In this document: in pieces, positions 9,204-17,466 of the stretch
Numbering within the stretch: position 1 is the stretch's first letter
Layout: the number at the start of each line of letters is the position of its first letter
Assembly: GCF_900094565.1 (NCBI RefSeq)
Contig: NZ_FMAF01000008.1
Span: forward strand, 204,907-268,906
DNA: 64,000 bases
From: Martinezella lusitana
Lineage (GTDB): Bacteria > Pseudomonadota > Alphaproteobacteria > Rhizobiales > Rhizobiaceae
Direction: 5' to 3'
Made by a program: the position numbers and the translations under genes
Notes under the pieces: generated by a model
Database searches by the model: none
What the model was told of the DNA's origin: nothing
The model's input: only the letters and a program-made list of their open reading frames with translations

Positions 9204-9341
9204 TCAGTATCCGCCGCCGGCCGGAGGAGGATTCATCGTCATGTTGCCACCGGAGCCATGCTGGTCCGAGGTGGAACAAGAGGAAACACCGAGACCGACG
9301 AGAGCGAGCAAGGCGATCGAGAAGATGGCTTTCGTCAACAT
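9204..9341 (-). CDS. Small lipoprotein
   Basis: A 45-residue peptide, MLTKAIFSIALLALVGLG followed by VSSC, which is a lipobox with Cys at residue 22. The mature tail is short and ends in proline/glycine (NPPPAGGGY). AAGGA lies nine bases before the ATG. It is expected to be lipid-anchored in the periplasm. The size recalls entericidin-like lipoproteins but the mature sequence does not clearly match. Function unknown. Confidence 0.7.
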   Translation of the reverse strand: MLTKAIFSIALLALVGLGVSSCSTSDQHGSGGNMTMNPPPAGGGY

Positions 9342-9486
9342 GTGAGATCGTTCCTTTTGAAGACGGCACAAATACCCCTGGCGGAGAGTGAACAAATCAA
9401 GTGGGCATTTTATTCGATGGCATTTCTAAAATTGAGATTCGGCGGATCGCAGCCAGCCAGTTTACTCGCCCCGATTCATCAAATAT

Positions 9487-9501
9487 GTTCTCTTTTTGTT
9501 C
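9487..9501. promoter_or_regulatory. LexA (SOS) box of the alphaproteobacterial type
   Basis: GTTC-TCTTTTT-GTTC is an exact GTTC-N7-GTTC direct repeat, the LexA target known for Rhizobium and other alphaproteobacteria. It directly adjoins the -35 hexamer of the promoter at 9502-9530, in a good position to block RNA polymerase. Confidence 0.75.
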
Positions 9502-9530
9502 TTGATATAGCTGCCATGCGTCCCTATGAT
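9502..9530 (+). promoter_or_regulatory. Sigma-70 type promoter for the 2H phosphoesterase gene
   Basis: TTGATA (9502-9507), a 17-base spacer and TATGAT (9525-9530) make a good vegetative promoter reading towards the gene at 9585, with the SOS box touching its upstream edge. Predicted transcription start near 9537. Confidence 0.65.
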
Positions 9531-9547
9531 GTGCGGATTACCGAAAT

Positions 9548-9584
9548 AGGAGGAGGCAAAGCCGTGTGGCTTTGACGCAATCCC
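9548..9584 (+). promoter_or_regulatory. Shine-Dalgarno, perfect hairpin, then start codon
   Basis: A very strong Shine-Dalgarno (AGGAGGAGG, 9548-9556) is followed at once by CAAAGCC-GTGT-GGCTTTG (9557-9574), a perfect 7-bp stem with a 4-base loop, and then ten bases to the ATG at 9585. Linear spacing is 28 bases, too long; with the hairpin folded it is 10. The loop also holds the start of a four-codon frame GTG TGG CTT TGA (9564-9575). Confidence 0.55.
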
Positions 9585-10202
9585 ATGAAGAATAAAGACC
9601 AGCTCTCGCTCTATCTCAGCGGCGGTTCGTCCAGCCGGACACTACCGCCAATCGATCAAAGGCCAATCAGCGAACTCTATTTTGCAATCCTTCCCGATCC
9701 GGAGATCGCCGCAAAGAGTCACAAGCTTGCAGGCAATTTCCATCGACGGTACCGGTTTTTCGCGAAGCCGCGAAAAGCCAATCTTCTCCATGTGACGCTC
9801 TATACTATCGGCTCTTTTCGCTACTTGCCCGAAGAGACGGTGTTTGCGGCGATGGAAGCCGCCTCTAGAGTTAGGAAGCCGTCCTGTTCAGTAGTCTTCG
9901 ACCGGGCTGTCAGTTTCGGCAATGGCGATAATCGCCCGCTTGTTCTATGGAACGAGAATGGAAACACCGAACTCAAGGCGATCTATCAGGAATTGGTCGA
10001 TGCCATGCGGCTTACCGGCATTGCGCCCATCAAGGAAAAGCCCATCGAGCCGCATATGACGCTACTCTATCAGGGCCATCCAGTTCCCGACACCGTGCTA
10101 GAGGAACCTGTGAGCTGGACAGCTAAAGACTTCGTCCTCATCAACAGCCTACAGGGTGAATCAATCCACGAGCATCTTTGCTATTGGACTTTGCGCGACT
10201 GA
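9585..10202 (+). CDS. 2H phosphoesterase / 2'-5' RNA ligase-like (LigT family)
   Basis: A 205-residue protein with the two HxT motifs that define 2H phosphoesterases: His69-Val-Thr71 in LLHVTLYTIG and His157-Met-Thr159 in EPHMTLLYQG. Such enzymes open 2',3'-cyclic phosphates or act on 2'-5' RNA linkages. The 35-residue N-terminal extension is not part of the fold. Upstream lie an SOS box, a matching promoter and a hairpin between Shine-Dalgarno and ATG, so the gene is probably DNA-damage inducible. It converges on the SulP gene, with nine bases between stop codons. Confidence 0.8.
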   Translation: MKNKDQLSLYLSGGSSSRTLPPIDQRPISELYFAILPDPEIAAKSHKLAGNFHRRYRFFAKPRKANLLHVTLYTIGSFRYLPEETVFAAMEAASRVRKPSCSVVFDRAVSFGNGDNRPLVLWNENGNTELKAIYQELVDAMRLTGIAPIKEKPIEPHMTLLYQGHPVPDTVLEEPVSWTAKDFVLINSLQGESIHEHLCYWTLRD

Positions 10203-10211
10203 ACAGCCCGT

Positions 10212-11852
10212 TCAAACCTTCGGCTGATTGTCATCCGCCATCACCGCCGCCACCGCATCCTCGACGCTGAAGCTGCAGCGGCTCTCGAGGTCGGCGATGC
10301 CGGCTGCCGCCATGAGATCGCGCACCCGATCATGCGCACGAGCGAATTGCACGCGGATGCCGGCGCGGCGCATGGCGCCATCGAACTCCATCAAGGCATC
10401 CATCCCCGTGCTGTCCAGATCGAAGCTCTCTTCAAGGCTGAGAACGACGGCCCGCAATCCCGCCTCGCTGCGGCTGCGCGACAGGATCTCGCCGAAGATC
10501 GTGTCGGCATTGCCGAAAAACAGCGTCTCGCCTGGTCGCCAGATGACAATGCCCGGCATCTCGGACGCATCGCCGTGCCGGCTGATATCGACGAAGTTGT
10601 GACTGCTGCCGAGGCGCCCCAGTCGGGCGACATAGGGCGAGGCCAGTCGATGCATCATCGCGGCAAGCGAGAGTGCGATCGCCAGCAGCATGCCGTTGAG
10701 GACACCAAAAATCAGCACACCCGCAGCAGCGCCGATCGCGACGTAGAAATCGCGATGCAGCCGCCGCAGATGCAGGATCGGGCTGGGATCGAGCGCATGC
10801 GTGAGGGCTGCAATCACCACTGCCGCCAGCACCGGCTCGGGCAGAAGCGCCACCAGCGGCCCGGCGCAGGCAATCAGAATGGCAAGGCCGATGGCGGCGA
10901 AAACAGTGGTTGCGCGTGTCTTCGCGCCGGCCGCCTCGCTGGCGAAACCGGCGGAAAAACCGGCGCCGACGGGCATGCCCTGGACGAGGGCGCTGGCGAT
11001 ATTGGCGGCGCCGAGCGCGCCGAGTTCGCGATTGACCTCCAGCGTCTCGCCATAGCGCAGCGCCAGCGCCCGCATGGTGCCCCAGGATTCGGCAAAGAGG
11101 ATGAGCACGAGGGGCACTGTAAACTGCACCAGCCGCGAATAGGCCATCCAGCCGGCATCCGGCAGCGACGGCCATTGCGGCAGGATCTCGATTGCACCGA
11201 CCAGCTTGACGCCATGCGCCTCCAGACCGAACAGGTATGAAGCGAGAATGCCGGCGCCAAGCACGAGGAAGGCGCCGGGAACACCCGGCAATCGCTTGAG
11301 CAGCAGCAATGCCGCAAGCGCCACGACGCCGACGGCGACGCTGATCGGATTCCACTGCAGAACCGCGCCGAACAGGGCTGCCGCGTAGATAAAGATGTTC
11401 GAGCCCTGCACGGGCACGCCCACGAGGATGGGCAGCTGGTGCAGGATGATGGTGATCGCGAGACCCAGCGCGAAGCCGCGCAGCACCGGTCGGGAAATGA
11501 AGCCGGTGATGCCGCCGAGGCGTAAGGCCGAAGCGACGACAAACAGAGCGCCGGCGAGCGCGACGGCGACCGTGGCCAAACCGGCCTTGACCGTGGCGTC
11601 ACCGGGCATGACCGCCAGCGTCGCGGCGAGAATGGCAGCGGACGAGGATGTCGGAGAGACGATGGCGAAGCGGCTGCGGCCGAACACGGCATAGACGAGA
11701 CATCCGGCGATGCCGGCAAGAATGGCCCGATGCGGCGGCAGGCCGGCGATGCCGGCGTAGGCAACGGCTTCCGGCAACATCAGGCCGGCAACCGATATGC
11801 CCGCAACCAGATCCGCCCTGTCCACCACGAACCAGCTGCTCAGCTTCGTCAT
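10212..11852 (-). CDS. SulP-family anion transporter with STAS domain
   Basis: A 546-residue inner-membrane protein. Residues 1-400 hold about 12 membrane helices with the SulP start GISVAGLMLPEAVAYAGIAGLPP; residues about 425-535 form a cytoplasmic STAS domain (VIWRPGETLFFGNAD ... SFDLDSTGMDAL). SulP proteins carry sulfate, bicarbonate or dicarboxylates; the substrate is not clear here. No sulfur or carbonic anhydrase gene is adjacent. Length is typical. Confidence 0.88.
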   Translation of the reverse strand: MTKLSSWFVVDRADLVAGISVAGLMLPEAVAYAGIAGLPPHRAILAGIAGCLVYAVFGRSRFAIVSPTSSSAAILAATLAVMPGDATVKAGLATVAVALAGALFVVASALRLGGITGFISRPVLRGFALGLAITIILHQLPILVGVPVQGSNIFIYAAALFGAVLQWNPISVAVGVVALAALLLLKRLPGVPGAFLVLGAGILASYLFGLEAHGVKLVGAIEILPQWPSLPDAGWMAYSRLVQFTVPLVLILFAESWGTMRALALRYGETLEVNRELGALGAANIASALVQGMPVGAGFSAGFASEAAGAKTRATTVFAAIGLAILIACAGPLVALLPEPVLAAVVIAALTHALDPSPILHLRRLHRDFYVAIGAAAGVLIFGVLNGMLLAIALSLAAMMHRLASPYVARLGRLGSSHNFVDISRHGDASEMPGIVIWRPGETLFFGNADTIFGEILSRSRSEAGLRAVVLSLEESFDLDSTGMDALMEFDGAMRRAGIRVQFARAHDRVRDLMAAAGIADLESRCSFSVEDAVAAVMADDNQPKV

Positions 11853-11942
11853 CGATCACCGACCATAGGGATGGCTCATCTGTTTATGGATAGAGATTCG
11901 CCGCCAAGCTGCAACAGGAAAATAAGCTGGCAAACCTTCGGC

Positions 11943-12824
11943 TTACACCGCCGCTTCGGCGCCATCGCGCAAGGGACAGCTTCTGCCGATCACTTCGGTG
12001 ACAAAATCCATGACGGCGCGAATGGCCAGCGAGCGACGCAGATCCGGATAGGTCACGAGCCAGAGATCCCGCGTCGGTGAAGGAGTGGCCACAGGCAAGC
12101 GCATCAGCCCCGCTTCGGCATCCCCCAGAAACGCAGGGAGCGCCACAACACCTAGACCGGCACGGGCAGCCTCGAGCTGACCGAAAACATCTGTGGCACG
12201 AAACACGATCGGGCGGCCGGCCAGCAGGCTGCGCAGCCAGGTCTGCTGCGTCAGGTGCTCCATCGCCGCGTCGTAGCCGATGAAAGACCAATCCTCCTCA
12301 GGCATTTGCGCCACAGCCGGGATGGCATAGAGGCCGAAGCGCATCACGCCGATACGCCGGACAAGCAGATCGCTCTCCTCCGGCCGCGTCATGCGCACGG
12401 CGATATCGGCCTCGCCGTAATTGAGGGCGGCGCGGCGTGTAACACCGGCAATGGTCAATGTAATATCCGGATGCTCGGCACGAAAGACGGCTGCTTTCGG
12501 GGCCAGAAGATGAGCGGCGATCGATGGCGGCGCGCTGATCTTGACCGCGGCGGAAAGCCCGGCGACAGCGCTTTTCGAATAGCGCCTGATCGCCTCGACA
12601 TTGTCCTCCATGCCGGCGACCAGTTCGGCGATAGCGCGGCCATCGGCCGTCAGCGGCGACGTGCGCGGCCGCCGGTCGATCAGGCGCAGATCCAGCGAGC
12701 GCTCCAGTGCGGCAATGCGCCGGCCGACGGTTGCGTGATCCACGCCCAACTCGCGCGCCGCCGCCGAGAGCGAGCCCGTTCGCGCCAGGGCGGCGAAATG
12801 AAGAAGGTCCTGCCAGTCGATCAT
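11943..12824 (-). CDS. LysR-family transcriptional regulator
   Basis: A 293-residue regulator with an N-terminal winged helix-turn-helix (WQDLLHFAALARTGSLSAAARELGVDHATVGRRIAALE) and a C-terminal substrate-binding domain from about residue 90. The HTH form with DHATVGRRI is typical of LysR proteins next to single oxidoreductases. Start at 12824 is preferred; upstream codons overlap the intergenic operator region. It is divergent from the quinone oxidoreductase at 12916, the probable target. Confidence 0.88.
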   Translation of the reverse strand: MIDWQDLLHFAALARTGSLSAAARELGVDHATVGRRIAALERSLDLRLIDRRPRTSPLTADGRAIAELVAGMEDNVEAIRRYSKSAVAGLSAAVKISAPPSIAAHLLAPKAAVFRAEHPDITLTIAGVTRRAALNYGEADIAVRMTRPEESDLLVRRIGVMRFGLYAIPAVAQMPEEDWSFIGYDAAMEHLTQQTWLRSLLAGRPIVFRATDVFGQLEAARAGLGVVALPAFLGDAEAGLMRLPVATPSPTRDLWLVTYPDLRRSLAIRAVMDFVTEVIGRSCPLRDGAEAAV

Positions 12825-12826
12825 CG

Positions 12827-12858
12827 GTGCATTATTGCACAGATATGGTGAACTCATA
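12827..12858. promoter_or_regulatory. Two palindromes in the LysR/oxidoreductase divergent promoter
   Basis: GTGCA-TTAT-TGCAC (12827-12840) and TATG-N7-CATA (12844-12858) lie in the 91-base gap between the divergent genes. The second contains a T-N11-A LysR-type core. They are the likely binding sites of the neighbouring LysR protein. Confidence 0.5.
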
Positions 12859-12915
12859 CCGAATTTATTCAGGCTGATGTTTGTGGTCAAAGATTTCCTG
12901 AAAGGAGACTTCCCA

Positions 12916-13890
12916 ATGCCCCTAGCGATTGTCATCACCGGCCCCGGCGGCCCCGAGACCATGAAAGCCGTTGATCTTCCCATTACAGAGCCAGGCTCCG
13001 GCCAGGCCCGGATCCGTCAAAGCATCTCAGGCGTCAATTTCGTCGACATCTACATCCGCTCCGGGCTCTATCCGCTGCCGCCCGGCCAGAGCGCCCTCGG
13101 CTTCGAGGGCGCGGGCGTCGTCGACGCGATCGGCCCCGGTGTCGAAGAGCTGAAAGTTGGGGATCGCGTCGCCTATATCGGCCATCCGCTCGGGAGCTAT
13201 GCCGAGATGCGCACGCTATCGGCATCGCGGCTGGTGAAACTGCCCGATGGCGTCAGCGAGCGGGTTGCCGGCAGCACGATGCTGCGCGGGCTCACCGCCC
13301 ACATGCTGCTGCAGAAGGTCTATCCGCTGAAAGCGGGCGAATGGGTTCTCGTGCATGCGGGGGCCGGTGGCGTCGGCCAGCTGGTTACGCGTCTCGCCAA
13401 GCGGCTTGGCGCCAACGTCATCGCCACGGTCGGTTCCGAAGCCAAGGCCGGTTTTGCCTATGAGGCCGGCGCGGACACCGTTCTCCTGCACACCGCCGAA
13501 GACTGGGTGGAGGAGACCCGCCGCATCGCCGATCGTCGTGGCGTGCATCTCGCTATCGACGGTATAGGCGGTGCCATGCTGTCGCAGACGCTTGCCGCCG
13601 TGCGCCCCTTCGGGATGGTTGCGAGCCTCGGCCAGGCTGCCGGACCCATCCCGCCGATCGAGATAGAGGAATTGACCGCGCCGCGCGCCATCGGCCTGTC
13701 GCGTCCGAGTGTGCTGACCTATGCCAACGATCCCGAGCTCTACCGACAGGGCACCAAGGCCCTGATGGAATACCTGCAGGCCGGGCTGATCAATCCGATC
13801 GGCGCCGAGTACGAACTGAAGGACGCGGCCCGAGCGCATGCGGACCTTGAGGCCGGACGCACGACGGCGAGCGTCGTATTGACGATGTGA
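12916..13890 (+). CDS. NADPH:quinone oxidoreductase (QOR, zinc-free MDR family)
   Basis: A 324-residue medium-chain reductase. The GroES-like N-terminal half includes GVNFVDIYIRSGLYPLP and LGFEGAGVVDAIG; the nucleotide-binding half has VHAGAGGVGQLVTRLAKRLGA, the AxxGxxG pattern for NADPH. No zinc ligands are seen. Start at 12916 follows AAAGGAGACTTCCCA. It reduces quinones or enones in the cytoplasm. Divergent LysR gene suggests inducible expression. Confidence 0.9.
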   Translation: MPLAIVITGPGGPETMKAVDLPITEPGSGQARIRQSISGVNFVDIYIRSGLYPLPPGQSALGFEGAGVVDAIGPGVEELKVGDRVAYIGHPLGSYAEMRTLSASRLVKLPDGVSERVAGSTMLRGLTAHMLLQKVYPLKAGEWVLVHAGAGGVGQLVTRLAKRLGANVIATVGSEAKAGFAYEAGADTVLLHTAEDWVEETRRIADRRGVHLAIDGIGGAMLSQTLAAVRPFGMVASLGQAAGPIPPIEIEELTAPRAIGLSRPSVLTYANDPELYRQGTKALMEYLQAGLINPIGAEYELKDAARAHADLEAGRTTASVVLTM

Positions 13891-13970
13891 GCCCTTTCGA
13901 GCGGGGTTGACCACGGCCCCGCTCCCGTGGCGAAGAACCTTCTAAGCCCCACGCACAATCGCATCATCCC

Positions 13971-14008
13971 GTCAATGGCTTTTGCTGCAAAGCAGCAATT
14001 CCATTGAC
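13971..14008. repeat. Nested hairpin upstream of the MFS gene
   Basis: GTCAATGG...CCATTGAC encloses GCTGC-AAA-GCAGC, giving a two-tier stem of 8 and 5 bp. It has no U-run and sits about 100 bases before the MFS gene, so it may be an mRNA-leader structure or the end of the oxidoreductase transcript. Confidence 0.45.
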
Positions 14009-14114
14009 CGGGGCGGCCCTCGCCTGCTACCGATTGTTCGTGGCGCCGCATGGCCGGTCGGCTATCGCCGCCATCTCTATCCGATACGAATCCCGATTTT
14101 TCGTGGCAAACAGC

Positions 14115-15335
14115 ATGGACACCGCGCTTGCCGGTGCCCGCAGGCGATATCCCGTGAACACTGCTTCCCAGACCATCCGGTTCAACTCGACCCTGGCTCT
14201 CGTTTCCATCGTCGCGCTGACATTCTTCGGCTACCTGGCCATTGGCCTGCCGCTTGCGGTACTCCCGACCTATGTCGATAGCGGCCTCGGTTTCGGCGTC
14301 GTCTGGGCCGGCATCGCCATCAGCACGCAATATGTGGCAACCATCGTCAGCCGCGCGCAGGTGGGGCGGCTGTGCGATCAGTACGGGCCGCGCCGTTCGG
14401 TCCTGCTCGGTTTTCTCGCCTATGGGCTTTCCGGTATCCTGACGCTCGCCTCCGCATTGACCGTCCATGTTCCGGCGGCGAGCCTGGCATTGCTGCTCGC
14501 GGGACGCCTGGCGCTCGGCATCGGCGAAAGCTGGGTCAGCACGGCGGCGATCACCTGGGCGATCGGTCTGATGGGATCGCGCGAAACCGTGCGCATCATC
14601 TCCTGGAACGGCATCGCCACCTATGGCGGCATTGCGCTGGCAGCACCCTTCGGCGCCTGGCTGCAAGGCCAATATGGTTTCTTCGCCATAGGCATCGTGA
14701 CGATCGTTCTCGCCGTTGCCGGGTTCATGCTGGCGCAAACACGGCCGCCCGTACCCGGCGTCAAGGAAAAGGGCATCGGCACCGGCCAGGTGCTGAGCCG
14801 CATCGCGCCCTTCGGCGTGGCGCTGGCGCTGGCCTCCAGCGGCTTCGGCGTGGTCATGGCCTTCGTCGCGCTGTTCTTCCACAGTCGCGGCTGGGAGGGC
14901 GCCTCCTTCGCGCTCAGCGCCTTCGGCCTCGCTTTCATGGGCGTCCGGCTTGGCCTGGCGCAAGCCGTTGCCCGGTTTGGCGGCCTGCCGCTTACGCGTA
15001 TCTCGCTTGTCGTTGAGATGATCGGCCTCGCAGCACTCGCCCTTGCGCCCTCGCCCACCATCGCCATTATCGGCGCGGCCCTTGCCGGCGCCGGCTTCGC
15101 ACCGGTCTTTCCGGCACTCGGCAACGAGGCGATGGAGCGGATTCCACCACAAAACCGTGGTGTCGCGCTTGGTCTTTATTCCATCTTCCTCGACGTCTCG
15201 CTCGGCACGACGGGCCCGATCGCAGGCCTGCTCGCCGACCATCTCGGCTATGCCGCGCCTTTTTCCTTCGGTGTCGGCGCCGTGCTGCTCAGCCTTCTTC
15301 TGAGCCTCGGCCTGCGCCGGAATCGCCGTCTCTGA
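14115..15335 (+). CDS. MFS transporter (YhhS/YfcJ-like)
   Basis: A roughly 406-residue inner-membrane transporter with 12 predicted helices. Motif A of the major facilitator superfamily is present as GRLCDQYGPRRSVLLG between helices 2 and 3. Overall pattern (GLPLAVLPTYV, GLALGIGESWV) resembles the YhhS/YfcJ efflux group. Start is uncertain: ATG at 14115 gives MDTALAGARRRY, and a GTG at 14154 would give a shorter start nearer helix 1. Substrate unknown. Confidence 0.8.
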   Translation: MDTALAGARRRYPVNTASQTIRFNSTLALVSIVALTFFGYLAIGLPLAVLPTYVDSGLGFGVVWAGIAISTQYVATIVSRAQVGRLCDQYGPRRSVLLGFLAYGLSGILTLASALTVHVPAASLALLLAGRLALGIGESWVSTAAITWAIGLMGSRETVRIISWNGIATYGGIALAAPFGAWLQGQYGFFAIGIVTIVLAVAGFMLAQTRPPVPGVKEKGIGTGQVLSRIAPFGVALALASSGFGVVMAFVALFFHSRGWEGASFALSAFGLAFMGVRLGLAQAVARFGGLPLTRISLVVEMIGLAALALAPSPTIAIIGAALAGAGFAPVFPALGNEAMERIPPQNRGVALGLYSIFLDVSLGTTGPIAGLLADHLGYAAPFSFGVGAVLLSLLLSLGLRRNRRL

Positions 15336-15443
15336 CAGGCATCGGGGCAATCCGCCTCATTGACGCTCCGAAGCAACAACGGTTGCAGGACGGGGCAACG
15401 GCTTGGTATGGGTCTGAGATCATAACCAGCAGGAGGCTCGCCC

Positions 15444-16505
15444 ATGAACGTCACCGAAATTGTCATCGAGGGCGATACTCCGGGGATTGCCTGGCGGCTG
15501 CCAGTCCTGCATTTCGCCGGCAGTAAAGCCGACGCGCCGAGGATCTACATCCAGGCCGCGCTCCACGCCGGCGAGCTGCCTGGGACGGCGCTCCTGCATT
15601 TCCTCTGCGAACGGCTGCGGCGCGCAGGGTTGGAAGGGGCGATACTTAGCGACATCGTCGTGGTGCCGCACGCCAATCCGATCGGTGCTGCGCAATCGCA
15701 TTTCGGCGAGATGCAGGGACGCTTCGACCTGGGATCGCGCACCAATTTCAATCGCGATTTCCCGCTGATTTCGTTGCGCGACCGCGATCTGCTGATCGAC
15801 AATCTCGACCGTTATCCGGCAGTCGACCGGCTGAAGCGCCAGCTGATCCATATGGCGCTCGGCGCCGATCTGGTGATCGATCTCCATTGCGACGACGAGT
15901 CTCTGCAATATGCCTATATCGACGAGGCCTTCTGGCCCGAGGCGGCCGATCTCGCCGCCGCCTTGAATATGGATGCCGTGCTGCTATCGGACGGCGAAAG
16001 CTCGGCCTTCGAAGAGGCCGTCAGCTTCGCCTGGAAATATGAAGTGCCGGGAGAGAAGAAAGTACCGTTGCCGGGCAAGCTTTCGGTCACAGTCGAATTG
16101 CGCGGGACGCGCGATGTCTATCCGGACATGGCAAAGCAGGATGCCGAAGGGTTGTGGCGCTTCCTGGCCGCCCGAGGGGCCGTGCGCGACGACAGCGTTG
16201 ATCTTGCCGCCTTTACCGGGCCGGCGGTGCCGCTCGACAATATCGAGATGATCCGCGCGCCGCAGGCAGGCACGGTGCTCTTCCATCGCAACATCGGCGA
16301 ACGCGTCGAAGAAGGCGATTTGCTGGCGACGATCATCACCGCGCCCGGCATGCCGGGTGGGACCATCGACGTCCGTGCGCCACAAGCCGGCCTCATCGTT
16401 ACCCGCGTCTCGGACCGGCTGGTGCGCCGGCGCGGCGACCTGATGAAGATCGGCTGCGACAGGCCGAGCGCGGTCGCCCGCAAGCCGGGCACGCTCGAAG
16501 ACTAG
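15444..16505 (+). CDS. Succinylglutamate desuccinylase/aspartoacylase family protein
   Basis: A 353-residue zinc carboxypeptidase-like deacylase. Zinc ligands His41 and Glu44 (HAGELPG) and His148 (VIDLHCDD) are visible, with NFNRDFP as the substrate-carboxylate motif. The C-terminal 100 residues form a lipoyl-like beta barrel (GTVLFHRNIGERVEEGDLLATI). It probably removes an acyl group from an amino acid; the true substrate is unknown and no arginine-catabolism genes are adjacent. The AGGAGG before 15444 gives a firm start. Confidence 0.82.
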   Translation: MNVTEIVIEGDTPGIAWRLPVLHFAGSKADAPRIYIQAALHAGELPGTALLHFLCERLRRAGLEGAILSDIVVVPHANPIGAAQSHFGEMQGRFDLGSRTNFNRDFPLISLRDRDLLIDNLDRYPAVDRLKRQLIHMALGADLVIDLHCDDESLQYAYIDEAFWPEAADLAAALNMDAVLLSDGESSAFEEAVSFAWKYEVPGEKKVPLPGKLSVTVELRGTRDVYPDMAKQDAEGLWRFLAARGAVRDDSVDLAAFTGPAVPLDNIEMIRAPQAGTVLFHRNIGERVEEGDLLATIITAPGMPGGTIDVRAPQAGLIVTRVSDRLVRRRGDLMKIGCDRPSAVARKPGTLED

Positions 16506-16663
16506 CGGCCGTCGATCACCTTGCACCGTATGGCGAAGGCGATGGCGGCCGCCTCCCTGAGAAGCGCGCCGAAGCGACGAACTTGATCCAGAGTGATGGC
16601 CATGGCCGCGCGGCCGGCGCGGACCGCTATGCCGAAGATTGTGCGATTTCCTGTCACGATCAT
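16502..16663 (-). CDS. Putative 53-residue protein downstream of a MarR-type operator
   Basis: A short frame reading MIVTGNRTIFGIAVRAGRAA and continuing to KVIDGR, with a second possible start at the GTG at 16657, seven bases after GGAGG. The sequence has the balanced composition of a real protein. A promoter with a perfect TTGACA and a copy of the MarR operator lie about 80-110 bases upstream on the same strand, which is the main reason to believe it. Stop overlaps the convergent AstE-like gene by four bases. Function unknown. Confidence 0.45.
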   Translation of the reverse strand: MIVTGNRTIFGIAVRAGRAAMAITLDQVRRFGALLREAAAIAFAIRCKVIDGR

Positions 16664-16737
16664 GCCTCCGATCGAATTGATGCAGGCGATGTTCAGAGCA
16701 TCGAAGGCAGCGTCGAAAACGACGCCGCCTCATATAT

Positions 16738-16774
16738 ATGTATGCATACTGCATATAAATTAGCTGAATGTCAA
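16738..16774 (-). promoter_or_regulatory. MarR-type operator copy with TTGACA promoter, reading to the small gene
   Basis: On the minus strand TTGACA (16774-16769) is followed by the 21-base dyad at 16758-16738 with half-sites ATATGCA and ATGCATA. It agrees with the operator at 17330-17350 at 15 of 21 positions, with identical half-site spacing. The operator covers the -10 region, so the bound repressor would block transcription of 16663-16502. Confidence 0.6.
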
Positions 16775-16789
16775 GGTCGCCGTTCGACG

Positions 16790-17311
16790 TTACGTCATGA
16801 CGGTGATAGGGCACCTGTCCTGGTCGCAGACTCCCTGGTCGCAGACGCGGCAGACCACATCCTGATCGTCCCCGAGATCGACCAAAGCCGGCAGCAGCTT
16901 TTCCGCCAGGCGACCGAGTTGTTCGGTCTCCTCAGGCCCCAGCGCTTTGAACGCCCGGCGAATGACGGCGCGGCGGGCGGCGAGGCTCTTGTCAAACAGC
17001 GTCCGCCCGCTCTCCGTCAGTTGCAATGATCGGGCGCGCTTGTCGCCTTCGACGCCGCCGGCCCTGAGCACGAGATCCGATGTCACGAGTTGATCGACAA
17101 GGCGAACGGTCGCGGAATGGGAGAGCGCAATCAGTCTGCGCAGGGTCTCGATCGTCAGGCCCGGCTCGGTGCCGATCTGGACGATGGCCGCGATGGCGCT
17201 CGGCCCAAGGCCGGTTTCGTCGGCGAAGGCCTTTTCCATCTTGTCCACCAGAGCCAGGCTCATGGCGCCGAAGATGTTTTCCAGCCGCGATATTTCCCTA
17301 TCCGTCGCCAT
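16790..17311 (-). CDS. MarR-family regulator with C-terminal cysteine cluster
   Basis: A 173-residue winged-helix regulator. Residues about 35-105 hold the MarR DNA-binding region (GLTIETLRRLIALSHSATVRLVDQL, and the wing GVEGDKRARSLQLTESG). The tail carries Cys154, Cys157, Cys162 and Cys167 in CRVCDQGVCDQDRC, a CX2C-X4-C-X4-C array suited to metal binding or redox sensing. MarR proteins usually repress their own gene, and a perfect palindrome overlaps the promoter region at 17330-17350. A second operator downstream suggests a small regulon including the 53-codon frame. Confidence 0.85.
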   Translation of the reverse strand: MATDREISRLENIFGAMSLALVDKMEKAFADETGLGPSAIAAIVQIGTEPGLTIETLRRLIALSHSATVRLVDQLVTSDLVLRAGGVEGDKRARSLQLTESGRTLFDKSLAARRAVIRRAFKALGPEETEQLGRLAEKLLPALVDLGDDQDVVCRVCDQGVCDQDRCPITVMT

Positions 17312-17329
17312 ACCCTATTCCACCGCCAT

Positions 17330-17350
17330 AAATATGCATGATGCATATTT
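17330..17350. promoter_or_regulatory. Perfect 21-bp palindromic operator of the MarR gene
   Basis: AAATATGCAT, one central base, ATGCATATTT: two perfect 10-base arms, 19 bases before the marR start codon. It is almost certainly the autoregulatory MarR site. A copy lies at 16738-16758. Confidence 0.75.
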
Positions 17351-17466
17351 ACAGGAAAATCAGCTGTGATCGCAACGGCCAGGCGAACCGCTGCTCCATC
17401 TGGCCGGCTTTTCCCCGCCTTCGCTTGCGTGCTATGCGCTATCCGACAGCAAGAGACGGATTCGCC

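Noticed and set aside
13740..15350. 536-codon frame antisense to the MFS gene
   Set aside because: Low-complexity charged sequence from the complementary strand of membrane-protein codons.
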